A stretch of 64,000 nucleotides of DNA, taken from the NCBI GenBank assembly GCA_964646625.1, contig CAZYHC010000006.1, forward strand, positions 99,197-163,196. Reading direction: 5' to 3'. The stretch comes from DAOULT01 sp964646625. Lineage in GTDB: Bacteria; Chloroflexota; Anaerolineae; CAZYHC01. The translations under genes were made by a program, and so were the position numbers. Shown here piece by piece: positions 1-9,753 of the stretch (positions are counted from its first letter, which is position 1; each line of letters begins with the position of its first letter). The notes under the pieces are model-generated. The model was not told the origin of the DNA. It did no database searches and was given only the letters and a program-made list of their open reading frames with translations.

Positions 1-1185
1 GGATATGAGGCGAGAGGATGGATCGTTTTTTTCCTGACCCTCCAAAGAGATGGTTCAAAAATAGTAGAAAAAGACATTTTTAAAAATATATATATCAAAG
101 AATTAGAAATTCCTTTGACTATTTCTTCTCCATACCTCACGTGGTATATGAAGGTAATAAGAAAGTTTTTGGCAGTGTTTATATTTCCTTTTATGGCAAT
201 TTTCGTCGGCTGGAAGATTATCAAGGAGCACGATGTTGATATTATCTATGGCTACGAAGTGTATGGTATCTTGGCTGCTTGGGTCCTGAGTAAGCTTTTT
301 GGTCGTCCTCTGGTCTCTAGATTTCAGGGCACACTGTTGGTAAGGTATTTGTTTCCCAAACGTCTCTTTGCATTGCTAAAAAGATTTGAACAAGTCATCG
401 CTTTCAAGCTACCGGCAAATTTGTACATAATCACCGATGATGGAACGCAAGGTGATCTCGTTTTGAGCACATTAAATCCTGCGGCCAGACTTCGAGCTCG
501 ATTCTGGCGCAATGGTCTGAACACATCCTTCTTCCGACCCTGTCCTAGCTCCGCTGTTCCGGCCCTGCGTGCTGGATTAGGTGTGGATAATGATCACATA
601 GTTCTGTTAAGCCTCTCCCGTTTAGAGCGATGGAAGCGGGTAGATCGCGCTATTAGCGCTTTGCCTCAGATAATTAGAGAGGAAAAGGACGTAAGACTCA
701 TCATCGTTGGGGATGGAGAGGAAAGAGAGTCGCTGGAGGAACTGGCCAAGACATTAGGAGTCGACAGTCATGTTCAGTTCAAGGGAAAAGTGCCTCATGA
801 CAGGGTGGTTGACTATATCAACGCTGCTGATATCTTCATCTCCGTGTACGATTTCTCCAACGTTGGCAACCCTCTCTTGGAAGCAATGAGTTGTGGTAGG
901 TGCATTGTGACTCTGAACAGTGGTACCACAGGCGAACTGATCAAGGACGGTGAAACCGGAATGCTATTGGATGCTGAACAATTAGATCGATTGCCGGAGA
1001 TTATCGTCAAACTCATTAGAGATCCAAACCTACGCCGCGTCTTAGGAGAGAATGCCAGAAGATTCGCCGAGGCAAATTTTTGGACATGGGAGGAGAGAAT
1101 GCAGGCCGAGGTGGAGGAAGTGACTAGACTCGCAGCTAATTATTCTCTGTGCACGGTGTCAGGCTGGTCAGGGCTGGGCGGGTAA
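1..1185 (+). CDS. GT4 family glycosyltransferase, 5' end outside window
   Basis: The frame is open from the first base of the window to the stop at 1185, so the N-terminus lies upstream; a TTG at 115 is internal, not the start. The 394 visible residues form the rest of a GT-B glycosyltransferase: part of the N-terminal Rossmann domain, then the nucleotide-sugar-binding half with the segments SLSRLERWKRVDRAI, GDGEERESLEEL and LLEAMSCG. The usual EX7E motif is degenerate, since the position of the first Glu reads Ser (SNVGNPLLE). It probably adds a sugar to a lipid-linked oligosaccharide at the cytoplasmic face of the membrane. It is the first visible gene of the polysaccharide cluster, 52 bp before the next glycosyltransferase. 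Donor and acceptor cannot be predicted. Confidence 0.88.
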   Translation, partial: GYEARGWIVFFLTLQRDGSKIVEKDIFKNIYIKELEIPLTISSPYLTWYMKVIRKFLAVFIFPFMAIFVGWKIIKEHDVDIIYGYEVYGILAAWVLSKLFGRPLVSRFQGTLLVRYLFPKRLFALLKRFEQVIAFKLPANLYIITDDGTQGDLVLSTLNPAARLRARFWRNGLNTSFFRPCPSSAVPALRAGLGVDNDHIVLLSLSRLERWKRVDRAISALPQIIREEKDVRLIIVGDGEERESLEELAKTLGVDSHVQFKGKVPHDRVVDYINAADIFISVYDFSNVGNPLLEAMSCGRCIVTLNSGTTGELIKDGETGMLLDAEQLDRLPEIIVKLIRDPNLRRVLGENARRFAEANFWTWEERMQAEVEEVTRLAANYSLCTVSGWSGLGG

Positions 1186-1237
1186 AGAATACGTTTGGCA
1201 GTGAGATTGAATGATATGCATCACTGGGTGGAGAAAT

Positions 1238-2461
1238 ATGAAACAGACATCAGCCGAGAAGGCAAGCAATCAAACAGTCGTCAGAACATCGGATCTGCGC
1301 ATCCTCGGCCTGGGGCTTGGTGCGGCTTTGACCACAGAAGAGGGGATTGCCAATGACACGGCCCAGCGCCAGATCGCCTATGGAGCGCATTTCGCTGAAT
1401 TTGTGATCGTTGTAAAAACCCCAACCCGCCCTGATGTCTACAGGCCCAGGTATCTGGATGGCACTGTCAGGGTCCTGCCGACGCTGAGTAGGGGCAATCT
1501 ATTAGCTCTTCTCAGTATGATTAGAATTGGCACCCAACTATTGCAGAGACAGCGTTTCGACGTTATCACCGTTCAGGAGCCTTTTCTCTCTGGTACCGCC
1601 GGCCTCTGGCTCAGACGCCGATTCGCCGTGCCACTCCAGGTGCAACTTCACGGTGATTACCTAGATAACAAGTACTGGATTGCCGAAAGGCCAGCTAAAC
1701 GTATATTCAATGTGATTGGCAAGGAAGTGGTGAGACGGGCCGACACAGTGCGGGTAGTTAGCCATGCACTTGAAGAATATGTGCTGCAGCGCCTGGGATT
1801 CCCCAGCGAACGAGTAGTCTGGTGTCCCGTACGGGTAGATCTTGCAATTTTTGAGAGCGCCGACGGCACACGCGTGCGTGTAGACTATGCAGCAAGAGGG
1901 GTTAATCAGCTTATATTATTCGTAGGGCGATTTGCCAAACAGAAAGCTCTCGGAATATTGCTGCAGGCGTTTGTCAGAGTACTCGAGGCCTGTCCTTCCA
2001 CACATCTGATCTTGGTCGGCGACGGGCCGGAACGTGAAAACATTCTACGCATGGCTGCGGTTTTGGGAGTGGCTCATGCGATAGAATTGCCAGGATGGCT
2101 GCCCCTCAGCAGTGTGGCTGAGTATATGGCCGCGAGTGATGTCCTGTTGTTGTCATCGCATCTCGAAGGTTTTGGGCGTGTAGTGGTGGAAGCGAGCGCT
2201 GCTGGAATACCCAGTGTAGCTACGGAGCGAGCAGGTCCGCGAGAAATCATACGGGATGGTGAGACGGGCTGTCTGGTACCGGTCAATGATCCTACTGCTT
2301 TGGCGGAGAAGGTGATATACCTTCTTCGTCATCCTCAGATCGCCAAGCAAATGGGGGAGAGCGCCCGTAGACTTGTCCGTGTTAAGTATGATCCCGCTCG
2401 ACTAATTGAGCTCAATGTTGAATCGCTACGTCTAACTGCAGAGCTTGGCCTACGGAAATGA
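1238..2461 (+). CDS. GT4 family glycosyltransferase
   Basis: A 407-residue GT-B enzyme. I start it at the ATG at 1238 because GGTGGAG lies just upstream; an in-frame ATG at 1211 would add nine residues without a ribosome site. The C-terminal domain shows LFVGRFAKQKALGILL, LVGDGPERENIL and an intact EX7E motif (EGFGRVVVE) followed by ASAAGIPSVATERAGPREII, all typical of retaining GT4 transferases. The N-terminal half has the acceptor-side segment VQLHGDYLDNKYW. It sits between two other GT4 genes on the same strand, so it probably adds one residue of the same surface glycan. The sugar specificity is unknown. Confidence 0.9.
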   Translation: MKQTSAEKASNQTVVRTSDLRILGLGLGAALTTEEGIANDTAQRQIAYGAHFAEFVIVVKTPTRPDVYRPRYLDGTVRVLPTLSRGNLLALLSMIRIGTQLLQRQRFDVITVQEPFLSGTAGLWLRRRFAVPLQVQLHGDYLDNKYWIAERPAKRIFNVIGKEVVRRADTVRVVSHALEEYVLQRLGFPSERVVWCPVRVDLAIFESADGTRVRVDYAARGVNQLILFVGRFAKQKALGILLQAFVRVLEACPSTHLILVGDGPERENILRMAAVLGVAHAIELPGWLPLSSVAEYMAASDVLLLSSHLEGFGRVVVEASAAGIPSVATERAGPREIIRDGETGCLVPVNDPTALAEKVIYLLRHPQIAKQMGESARRLVRVKYDPARLIELNVESLRLTAELGLRK

Positions 2462-2514
2462 GATTACCTAAGGAACGGAGAGTTGATATGAATCCGCAAA
2501 AGGGATGAAGCAAG

Positions 2515-3666
2515 GTGAAGAAAAAGCTTATCTATGTATTGCCGAAATATGATTCACTGACAGATACGCACTTTTACCATTTGTATGAGTTACTACAGGA
2601 GTTAGCTAATGCGTTCGATATCTTTCTAATTGTGGAAAAAGGGGAAAAACCCGATTTCACGAACTGCAAAGAGATCTATCTACTGCATAACCAGAATGGG
2701 AAGAGCGTCAAGAGAGCTTTGGAAATCTTGTGGGCCATTCTGAGAGCAAGATTTGCAGGCTATAGAAGAATCTATACCCATTACTCTTTGTATGGCGGCA
2801 TGGTCGGAGCGTTGGTAATGAGGATGACCGGCGGCCATTCCTATTATTGGAGTTGTGGATTGATGGGCACATATAAGAAACCGCTTGCCTTTAATCGTAG
2901 CTTCTTGTTCCACAAGCTGGGAAAGGAATTGCCCTTGTGGCTCACCCTGCAACTTGTCAATACTTTTGTCACCGGAACTGAGACGGTGGGCCAGCATTAT
3001 GTTGAAAGCTATGGGGTTTCCCCAAATAAAATCCAGATAATGCCCAACTGGGTGAATTTGCAACGATTCGATCCGGATCAATACGATAGGTTCGAGAGCC
3101 AACGCAAAATCGGGCTTTCAGTGAGTGAGGATGAGAAGGTGATCCTCTTCGTCCATAGGATAGCAGAGAGCAGAGGGGCAGGCAAAATTTTGCCCCTAGC
3201 AGTCAGGGTTCTGAAAGAGACGAGAGCAGTGTTTCTCATAGTAGGAGATGGACCGTACCTGGGTAAGTTGAGAGCGGAGATCCATCAGCAGGGGCTTGAC
3301 AATCAAGTGCTCATTCGAGGCAGTGTGCCCAATGCGGAGCTTCCTCACTATTATAGAGTTTCAGACCTCATCATCATGCCCTCAAGGGAAGAGGGCTTTC
3401 CCAGAGTCCTGATCGAGGCCATGGCTATGGGAGTTCCTTTCGTTGCCACCAAGGTAGGGGGGGTACAAGACATAACCACAGATTTACAGAGAAAATTCAC
3501 TATCTATCCTTATGATAGCGACTCTTTCGCAGCGAACGTGCTTAAAATTTTGCAAGATGATAGCGTCTATCAGCAATTGGTAGGGGAAGGGCTGATGAAA
3601 GTAAAAGAATACGAGTTGAAGCGAGTTGCTGCCAGGTTTAAGCAAATAGTGAGTGAAGGTAGATAG
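2515..3666 (+). CDS. GT4 family glycosyltransferase
   Basis: A 383-residue GT-B glycosyltransferase with a probable GTG start (KKKLIYVLPKYDSLTDTHFYHLYELL). The C-terminal half carries LFVHRIAESRGAGKIL, LIVGDGPYLGKL and the EX7E motif EGFPRVLIE followed by AMAMGVPFVATKVGGVQDI. The N-terminal half has YTHYSLYGGMVGAL, consistent with an acceptor-binding Rossmann domain. It ends 2 bp before the methyltransferase gene, so the two are probably translated from one transcript. Base composition here is clearly AT-richer than after 7.3 kb, as is common in transferred O-antigen-type cassettes. The substrate is unknown. Confidence 0.9.
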   Translation: MKKKLIYVLPKYDSLTDTHFYHLYELLQELANAFDIFLIVEKGEKPDFTNCKEIYLLHNQNGKSVKRALEILWAILRARFAGYRRIYTHYSLYGGMVGALVMRMTGGHSYYWSCGLMGTYKKPLAFNRSFLFHKLGKELPLWLTLQLVNTFVTGTETVGQHYVESYGVSPNKIQIMPNWVNLQRFDPDQYDRFESQRKIGLSVSEDEKVILFVHRIAESRGAGKILPLAVRVLKETRAVFLIVGDGPYLGKLRAEIHQQGLDNQVLIRGSVPNAELPHYYRVSDLIIMPSREEGFPRVLIEAMAMGVPFVATKVGGVQDITTDLQRKFTIYPYDSDSFAANVLKILQDDSVYQQLVGEGLMKVKEYELKRVAARFKQIVSEGR

Positions 3667-3668
3667 GT

Positions 3669-4424
3669 ATGTTCATGATAAAACTATCTAAAAAGCATTC
3701 TGAAATAAGAAAATCGATTAAAGAATGCTCTCCCTTTGATGAAGAGGAGACAAATCTAATATTGAACAAGTTCTTTAACTCAGTCCCAACCTCAGTTAGA
3801 ATACTCGTCCAAAATCACCAATTTGACAAGAAAAAGGTGCTTGATATTGGTTGTTCTTACGGTCAAACTCTTCTCTATTGGAGAGAGGATTCTGAAGGAG
3901 TAGAAATCCAATACCATATGGTAGAATTAGTAAAAGCTTTAGGTAGAAAAGTTCATGTCTTGAATGTGGAGGACCAGTTTCAGGGCTTGAGCTGTGAAAG
4001 CTATGATGCAATTTATACAAATAATCTAATCGAACATTTGGTATCCACGCATCTCTTTCTTGCTCGATTACACTCTTTGCTGAAACCAGGAGGCATTCTA
4101 GCCATAGGTCATCCAATAGTACCTCCGTATTTATTCAGGAATCTATGGAATTTGTTTGGTTACCGTGGCTGGTTTGCGGTGGAGCATATCAATTTTTTTA
4201 CCCCTCAAACAGCAAAACTTACACTGGAGAGAGCGGGTTTCAAAGTCAAGCATCAGTATTTTCCTGGAGTTGGTCGCATACATCCAGCTTTGAGTAAAAT
4301 GTGTGTTTCAATAGGAATTCACCTTCTTTCCATTTGCCAGAGGATAGATGAATTCAAATATAACCCTAAAAGGCTGACTGAGTTTGATCCTTCGTGGGCA
4401 TCGGATCTCACGCGCTTCCGATAG
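3669..4424 (+). CDS. class I SAM-dependent methyltransferase
   Basis: A 251-residue protein with the SAM-binding motif I KVLDIGCSYGQTLLYW near residues 55-70, an acidic strand-2 end (MVELVKALGR), and the motif IYTNNLIEHL followed by LLKPGGILAIGHP, which is typical of Methyltransf_11/23 families. Its place between glycosyltransferase genes suggests a sugar or lipid-intermediate O-methylation in glycan synthesis, possibly capping. The target is not predictable. The start ATG at 3669 lies 2 bp after the preceding stop; a second ATG four codons in is an alternative. The gene is AT-rich. Confidence 0.85.
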   Translation: MFMIKLSKKHSEIRKSIKECSPFDEEETNLILNKFFNSVPTSVRILVQNHQFDKKKVLDIGCSYGQTLLYWREDSEGVEIQYHMVELVKALGRKVHVLNVEDQFQGLSCESYDAIYTNNLIEHLVSTHLFLARLHSLLKPGGILAIGHPIVPPYLFRNLWNLFGYRGWFAVEHINFFTPQTAKLTLERAGFKVKHQYFPGVGRIHPALSKMCVSIGIHLLSICQRIDEFKYNPKRLTEFDPSWASDLTRFR

Positions 4425-4575
4425 GGTTCTATGTTTTAGCACTGGCAACTTTGCACAATGGCGGCTAAGGGGCTTCGTTTCACTACGTCCCAATTTGCTC
4501 CACAAACTTCTTCTAGCTGCAAAGAAAGCGTTCAGTGAAAATACCGTTTGGCTATTTCTGTGTTCTGGAGAAGCG

Positions 4576-5781
4576 ATGAAACTGTACTACCTTTCCTATG
4601 CCAGGATACCTGCCGAGAGAGCAAATTCCATCCAGCAGATGCGGATGTGCGAGGCCTTTGCCACGCAGGGTGTGGAAGTCATCCTGGTCCATCCTTTCCA
4701 CTTTCAAACGCAAGCCATGAAAGCGGTGAAAGATATCTGGGACTATTACGGCATTGAGAGAAGGTTTAAAATCGTCACCTTGCCTGCCCTGATGGGAGAA
4801 AGACCACATACCTTCACTATACCTAAGATCGGTGGGCTCTCCATGAGAGTATCCTTTGCGCTCTTTTCACTGTTAGAAACATTAAGGGGTGATCTCGATG
4901 GTGATGTGATTGTCTATTCCAGAAATGTTCATGCTACCTCTCTGCTCTTAAGGATCCAAAGATTTCTAGCAAAGAGGAGAGTCGCTATCTTTTTCGAAGC
5001 CCATGCCCACTATAAAAAAGAGAAATCCTCGCCCCACCCTCTTAAAAAAGTGCTTGAGGAGATGGACGGGGTAGTCACTATAACTGAGGCTTTGAGAAAC
5101 GAATTGATCAACAGCTTCGCCGTGCCAACTGACAAGATCGTGGTTGAGCCGGATGGCGTTAACCTCAAGCAATTTGAACGGTCGCGTATGTCGAAGGAAG
5201 AAGCTCGAGCGAGGTTGGGCCTCCCTCCACAATCACGGAAAATCATCTGCTACAGTGGACACTTGTATGAAGACAGGGGAGGTGATATCCTTTTGGAGGC
5301 TGCTGAGCACCTGGCAAATGAGGTGGTGTTTCTCTTCGTAGGAGGGTATCGGAACGATTTGGCCAGGTTGGACGGCCGACCAAAAGACAACGTCATCTTC
5401 ACCGGCTTTGTAAGTCCATCGTCCGTGCCTTTATACTTGTTCGCTGCGGATGTGTTGGTCATTCCCTATACCTTACAGATTCCTACCGTCAAATACACTT
5501 CTCCCCTGAAAATGTTCGAGTATATGGGGGCAGGCAGGCCGATAGTCGCCAGCCGGTTGTCAGTTTTCGAGGAAATTCTCGAAGACGGGAAGAACGCGAT
5601 TCTGGTAGAGCCCGAAAATGCAGTTTCCCTGGCAAATGGGATCAAAAAGGTCTTAGAAGACGAGAGGTTGGCTCAAAAGTTGGCAAACCAGGCCTATCTG
5701 GATGTGCAGGATTACACCTGGAACAAGAGAGCCCAGAGAATTCTGGACTTTATGGCTGAGAGAAGAGCAGGGAAACGGTGA
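4576..5781 (+). CDS. GT4 family glycosyltransferase
   Basis: A 401-residue protein. I choose the ATG at 4576, which begins MKLYYLSYARIPAERANS and follows TGGAGAAG; the frame is open further upstream without a plausible start. The N-terminal half shows the GT4 pattern RANSIQQMRMCEAFATQGVEV. The C-terminal half shows CYSGHLYEDRGGDILLEA, LFVGGYRNDLARL and SPLKMFEYMGAGRPIVASRL. The last follows the SPLK-FEYM subtype, in which the EX7E glutamates are not both kept. A 151-bp gap separates it from the methyltransferase gene. It is followed after one base by the membrane GT39-like gene. Role: addition of a sugar in the cluster's glycan, specificity unknown. Confidence 0.88.
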   Translation: MKLYYLSYARIPAERANSIQQMRMCEAFATQGVEVILVHPFHFQTQAMKAVKDIWDYYGIERRFKIVTLPALMGERPHTFTIPKIGGLSMRVSFALFSLLETLRGDLDGDVIVYSRNVHATSLLLRIQRFLAKRRVAIFFEAHAHYKKEKSSPHPLKKVLEEMDGVVTITEALRNELINSFAVPTDKIVVEPDGVNLKQFERSRMSKEEARARLGLPPQSRKIICYSGHLYEDRGGDILLEAAEHLANEVVFLFVGGYRNDLARLDGRPKDNVIFTGFVSPSSVPLYLFAADVLVIPYTLQIPTVKYTSPLKMFEYMGAGRPIVASRLSVFEEILEDGKNAILVEPENAVSLANGIKKVLEDERLAQKLANQAYLDVQDYTWNKRAQRILDFMAERRAGKR

Positions 5782-5782
5782 G

Positions 5783-7321
5783 ATGAACAAAAACAACATG
5801 GGCTTGATATTTGTGTTGACTCTAGTCGCATTTGTGGTAGGGTGTGTGATCGTTATAAGTGAAAATTTACTCTCACACCTGATGGCCTTAGGTTTATGTG
5901 TTCTGTTAGGATTCCTATCCGTTAACTTGATTACACTCAGCGCATCTTGTGAAGAGGAAAGAGCTTTTGTCAAAAAAGGATTCTGGATAGCCCTCTCAAT
6001 CAGGTTGTTCCTGGCTCTGTTCTTTTACCTTTATTTACTTCAGGCTAGCCCCAAGGGTTATGTGGGTTTTTTGCACGATGATGCACCTGGATATGACTAT
6101 ACCGGTTGGGCAGTAGCCAATGATTGGAAACACGGATCTCAGGTTCGTGTTGAAAGTCGGTACAACGCATTCTTCTATTTCAATGCCGCGATCTATTATA
6201 TATTTGGGCATCATCCGCTGATTGTCAGGTTCTTCAACGCCCTGGCGGGCGCTCTGGTGCCGCCAGTGCTGTATTTCACTGCCCAAAGGGTTTATAAAGA
6301 GAAAAAGGTAGCTAAATTGGCTTTGTGGTTATCCATATTTGCCCCTGACCTCGTGCATTACTCTATAATTCATTTGAGAGATGTACAAATAGCCTTATTC
6401 ATATTATTAACAATATATATGATTCTATGCCTTGAGCGTCTGAGTTTGCCTCTATTGGGTATACTAATTCTAGCTTTCGTGTACCTATACCTCCTAAGAT
6501 GGGCTATGGCGATTATGGTTCTCCTTTTGATTCTTGTCTACTATGCGCTCTCTCTATCTACAGGGGGATTTAAAAAGGTTGTGAGTTTAGCGTTGGCAGG
6601 CATCATACTCGTTTCCGGGGCCCGATTACTTCTACGGCAAACTGAAGTTGAGTTCCTAGACATAGTTGCAACGGCAGAACAGATACAAGTCAGATATTTT
6701 GAACATCCTTACTATGAAGAGCGATTTCGAGCAGCAACAGTGGAAGCATCAGAAGAAAAGTTCACAAGAGGGGTATACCTCGCCGGAAGTTCCAGCAGCC
6801 CGAGCAACATTCTGATCGCACTAGCCTGGAATTTATTCTCTCCTAATCCTATGTTATTATTCTCCTCCTACACCTTGACCAATTTAATACAGTTTCCTGA
6901 AGGTCTTTTCTGGTACTGGTTGACGCCATTTTGGCTAGGCGGTTTGATATTAACCTTAAAGGAAAGAAGGGTGCCGGGGTTTTTGGTATATGCGCCTGCT
7001 TTAATAATTTTCACATATGGCATTATAAAGGTAGCTGGTGAGCCACTACGGGCCAGGCTCCCTATATTTTCTCTTTTACTTCTACTTGCAGCGTATGGGC
7101 TTCATCAATACAGAACGCAATATCGTGCTTTATATGCCGTCAATTTATTTAAATTATCATATTATTTCATCGCTTTAAATATTATGGTATTTTACGGAAT
7201 TACCAAGGTTTCACCCTGGGGTGCCTTGAGTACTATGAATCTGCTGGTAACTGTAATACTACTTGGTTCTGCTTGGAGCTTTGTTTTTCTATGGCCTCAC
7301 CTGAAGTTCCGTGGTCGCTGA
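5783..7321 (+). CDS. GT39/PMT-like integral membrane glycosyltransferase
   Basis: A 512-residue polytopic membrane protein starting at the ATG at 5783, one base after the previous stop. After two N-terminal hydrophobic segments comes an extracytoplasmic loop with HDDAPGYDYTGWAVAND, which resembles the acidic catalytic loop of GT-C enzymes. RFFNALAGALVPPVLYFTAQRVYKEKKVAKLA then resembles the PMT_2/ArnT-type membrane core. Several further hydrophobic helices fill the C-terminal half. GT-C enzymes use polyprenyl-phosphate sugars on the outer face of the membrane, so this protein could modify the exported glycan or a surface protein. The gene is AT-rich. An O-antigen-polymerase-like role is an alternative. 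Confidence 0.7.
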   Translation: MNKNNMGLIFVLTLVAFVVGCVIVISENLLSHLMALGLCVLLGFLSVNLITLSASCEEERAFVKKGFWIALSIRLFLALFFYLYLLQASPKGYVGFLHDDAPGYDYTGWAVANDWKHGSQVRVESRYNAFFYFNAAIYYIFGHHPLIVRFFNALAGALVPPVLYFTAQRVYKEKKVAKLALWLSIFAPDLVHYSIIHLRDVQIALFILLTIYMILCLERLSLPLLGILILAFVYLYLLRWAMAIMVLLLILVYYALSLSTGGFKKVVSLALAGIILVSGARLLLRQTEVEFLDIVATAEQIQVRYFEHPYYEERFRAATVEASEEKFTRGVYLAGSSSSPSNILIALAWNLFSPNPMLLFSSYTLTNLIQFPEGLFWYWLTPFWLGGLILTLKERRVPGFLVYAPALIIFTYGIIKVAGEPLRARLPIFSLLLLLAAYGLHQYRTQYRALYAVNLFKLSYYFIALNIMVFYGITKVSPWGALSTMNLLVTVILLGSAWSFVFLWPHLKFRGR

Positions 7322-7349
7322 TCAATAGACGCTGTTTGGGGAGTGAATT

Positions 7350-8492
7350 ATGGCCCGCAAGGTCCTTCATCTTGTGACCACGCTCAACCCCGGCGGCATC
7401 GAGAGATGGCTACTCGATATGCTGAGAACAGTAGACCGGAAGCGATATGAAATGGACTTTTGCTGCAAGGGACTAACTGAGGGTCAGTTGGCTCCGCAGG
7501 CAAAGGCACTGGGGGCCAAAGTGTGGCACAACCCATTGTATTGGACGCACATCAGATACGGTCTGCGCCTGCGCCAGATTATAGAGGGAAAGGGATATTC
7601 TCTGGTTCACAATCACTTAACTGTCTATGCTGGCTTCCCCGCTTACATCGCCAGCCTAGCTGGGGTTCCATCCATCACGTCTCTCCACAATACGGCTTTT
7701 GAATCAGCCAAAATCCTCAATCCAGTGCTCCGCCGCCTCCGTAGTCTCTATGCTCGGCTCAGTATCAGAATGGCTATCAGAATGAGTAAGGCGATCACAG
7801 GATGTTCTCAAGGAGTGTTGGATGCACTGGAACGACAATACGATATTGGTGGAATTCCCAGTCATGTGCTTTACTACGGGATTGATATTCCAGATGCTGC
7901 GAATGCGATGCAACATTCCCAGTTCCGGCGTGAGTTGGGCTTGTCAGAACAAACGCAAATTGTTGTTCACATAGGTCGCTTTGCTGCCCAAAAGAACCAT
8001 GCTGGCCTGGTACGAATTGCGCAGATGGTGCTTCGGACAAATCCTCTGGCCTGCTTCGTGTTGATCGGTGACGGTCCCCTACACCATGATATCGAGACTA
8101 TGGTTGAAGAGCTTGGTTTGTCCAAAGCCTTTCGCTTTCTGGGCATCCGGCACGCTGTCGAGCAAATCTTAACCTGTTGTGACGTGTTCCTCTTTCCTTC
8201 AAAATGGGAGGGTTTTGGTCTGGTGGCGCTTGAGGCCAACGCGGCGGGTATTCCGGTAGTGGGTTCGGATGTACCTGGTATACGCGAGGCGGTTGAAGAC
8301 GGCAAGACGGCATTCCTCTGTCCGAGGGAAGATGAGTCCGCTTTTGCGAGGGCGGTGTGCCAATTGCTGAATGACCCGGCCCTGCGTCGGCAGATGGGAA
8401 AGAACGGTATCGAACGCGTGCGAAGTCAGTTCTCGAAGGAAAAGTCGGCCGGGGAATTGTGCCGCCTTTACGACACAGTGTTGAAGAATTAG
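7350..8492 (+). CDS. GT4 family glycosyltransferase
   Basis: A 380-residue GT-B protein starting at ATG 7350 after GGGGAG. The N-terminus KVLHLVTTLNPGGIERWLLDML is the classical GT4 donor-independent domain start with the GG-E/ER signature. The C-terminal half has VVHIGRFAAQKNHAGLV, FVLIGDGPLHHDIE, and the EX7E motif EGFGLVALE followed by ANAAGIPVVGSDVPGIREAVEDG. From this gene onward the base composition is GC-richer than in the preceding block. It probably adds a hexose or similar to the lipid-linked glycan; the sugar is unknown. Confidence 0.92.
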   Translation: MARKVLHLVTTLNPGGIERWLLDMLRTVDRKRYEMDFCCKGLTEGQLAPQAKALGAKVWHNPLYWTHIRYGLRLRQIIEGKGYSLVHNHLTVYAGFPAYIASLAGVPSITSLHNTAFESAKILNPVLRRLRSLYARLSIRMAIRMSKAITGCSQGVLDALERQYDIGGIPSHVLYYGIDIPDAANAMQHSQFRRELGLSEQTQIVVHIGRFAAQKNHAGLVRIAQMVLRTNPLACFVLIGDGPLHHDIETMVEELGLSKAFRFLGIRHAVEQILTCCDVFLFPSKWEGFGLVALEANAAGIPVVGSDVPGIREAVEDGKTAFLCPREDESAFARAVCQLLNDPALRRQMGKNGIERVRSQFSKEKSAGELCRLYDTVLKN

Positions 8493-8511
8493 ATTTGAGG
8501 AGCGCCATGGA

Positions 8512-9735
8512 ATGAAGAGGAAAATAAAGGTAATTCATGTCATCAGCGCTGATATGGGCGTCCGCTTCATCCTTTTGCACCAATTGTTATATCTGAAGGC
8601 CAGAGGTTACGAGGTCTCGGCAGTATGCAGCCCTGGCCATTGGGTACCAGAGGTAGAACGGGCCGGCATCCCCGTCCATACCATTGAGATCAAGCGCAAG
8701 ATCAGCTTCCGGCACGACCTGATATCCTTGTGGAATCTGTTCTGGTACTTTCGCCAAGCTAAACCTGATATTGTGCACACCCACACCCCCAAAGCTGGCT
8801 TCGTGGGTCGCCTGGCGGCCAAGCTGGCAGGAATGCCCATCATCGTGCACACCAACCCTGGTTTTTACTTTCACGAGTACACGCCGCCGCTCAAGAGAAA
8901 GATCAATGTCTGGCTGGAAAAACTCGCTGCCCTGTGCTGCGATTCCATTCTCTCCCAGAACGGCGAGGATGTAGTTACCGCCATCGAGGAGGGTATCTGC
9001 GGGCCTGGTAAGATCAAGCGCCTGGGCAATGGGATAGACCTCACACGATTTAATCCCGAGAGAATCAAGCCTGGAGATAGTTCGGTCAAGAAGAGGGAAC
9101 TTGGTATTGCCGAAGGGGAAAAGGTGGTGGGCATCGTTGGTCGCCTGGTCAGGGAGAAGGGCTTCCTGGAATTTTTCGAAGCAGCCAGAGTTATAAAAGA
9201 GAGGGCCCCTAACACCCGGTTTCTGGCTGTGGGGCCTATGGAGAAAGACAAAACGGACGGCCTGTCTCTAGACATCGTTCGGGAACTGGGCCTTGAGGCT
9301 GAAGTCATTTTCTTCCCTGAGATGAGAGGCGATGTTCTGCTTTTACTCTCTATCATGGATGTCCTTACCCTTCCCTCATATCGAGAAGGGATGCCCAGGC
9401 TACCGATGGAAGCGGGAGCTATGGGCAAGCCTGTGGTGGTGACCAACATCCGGGGCTGCCGCGAGGTGGTGAAAGACGGCGAAACAGGATTACTGGTGCC
9501 GGCCAGAGACAGTAAGGCTCTGGCGGAAGCGATCTTATGCTTGCTACAAAACGAGGAAGTGGCCCGAGGGATGGGACAGGCTGGTCGCAAAAGAGTGGAA
9601 GAGCTATTCGATGAGAGAAAGGTTTTCCAGAGGATCGAGGCAGAGTATCAGCGCTTGCTTCAGACCAAAGGGCTTGTTAGCGCAGAGGTGATTGAGGAAG
9701 AGACTGGAGAAAAGAGACGTGCCCAAACCGTGTAG
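8512..9735 (+). CDS. GT4 glycosyltransferase, PglA-like
   Basis: A 407-residue GT-B glycosyltransferase. The N-terminal domain shows KVIHVISADMGVRFILL, IVHTHTPKAGFVGRLAAKLAGMP and VHTNPGFYFHEY, a pattern found in PglA/WbnK-type enzymes that act second in lipid-linked oligosaccharide assembly. The C-terminal domain has GIVGRLVREKGFLEFFEA and the EX7E motif EGMPRLPME followed by AGAMGKPVVVTNIRGCREVVKDGE. It directly precedes the PglC-like initiating transferase gene, which fits a step immediately after initiation. The exact sugar is an inference; the family assignment is firm. Confidence 0.9.
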   Translation: MKRKIKVIHVISADMGVRFILLHQLLYLKARGYEVSAVCSPGHWVPEVERAGIPVHTIEIKRKISFRHDLISLWNLFWYFRQAKPDIVHTHTPKAGFVGRLAAKLAGMPIIVHTNPGFYFHEYTPPLKRKINVWLEKLAALCCDSILSQNGEDVVTAIEEGICGPGKIKRLGNGIDLTRFNPERIKPGDSSVKKRELGIAEGEKVVGIVGRLVREKGFLEFFEAARVIKERAPNTRFLAVGPMEKDKTDGLSLDIVRELGLEAEVIFFPEMRGDVLLLLSIMDVLTLPSYREGMPRLPMEAGAMGKPVVVTNIRGCREVVKDGETGLLVPARDSKALAEAILCLLQNEEVARGMGQAGRKRVEELFDERKVFQRIEAEYQRLLQTKGLVSAEVIEEETGEKRRAQTV

Positions 9736-9753
9736 CGTTTGTGGAGAGCATCC

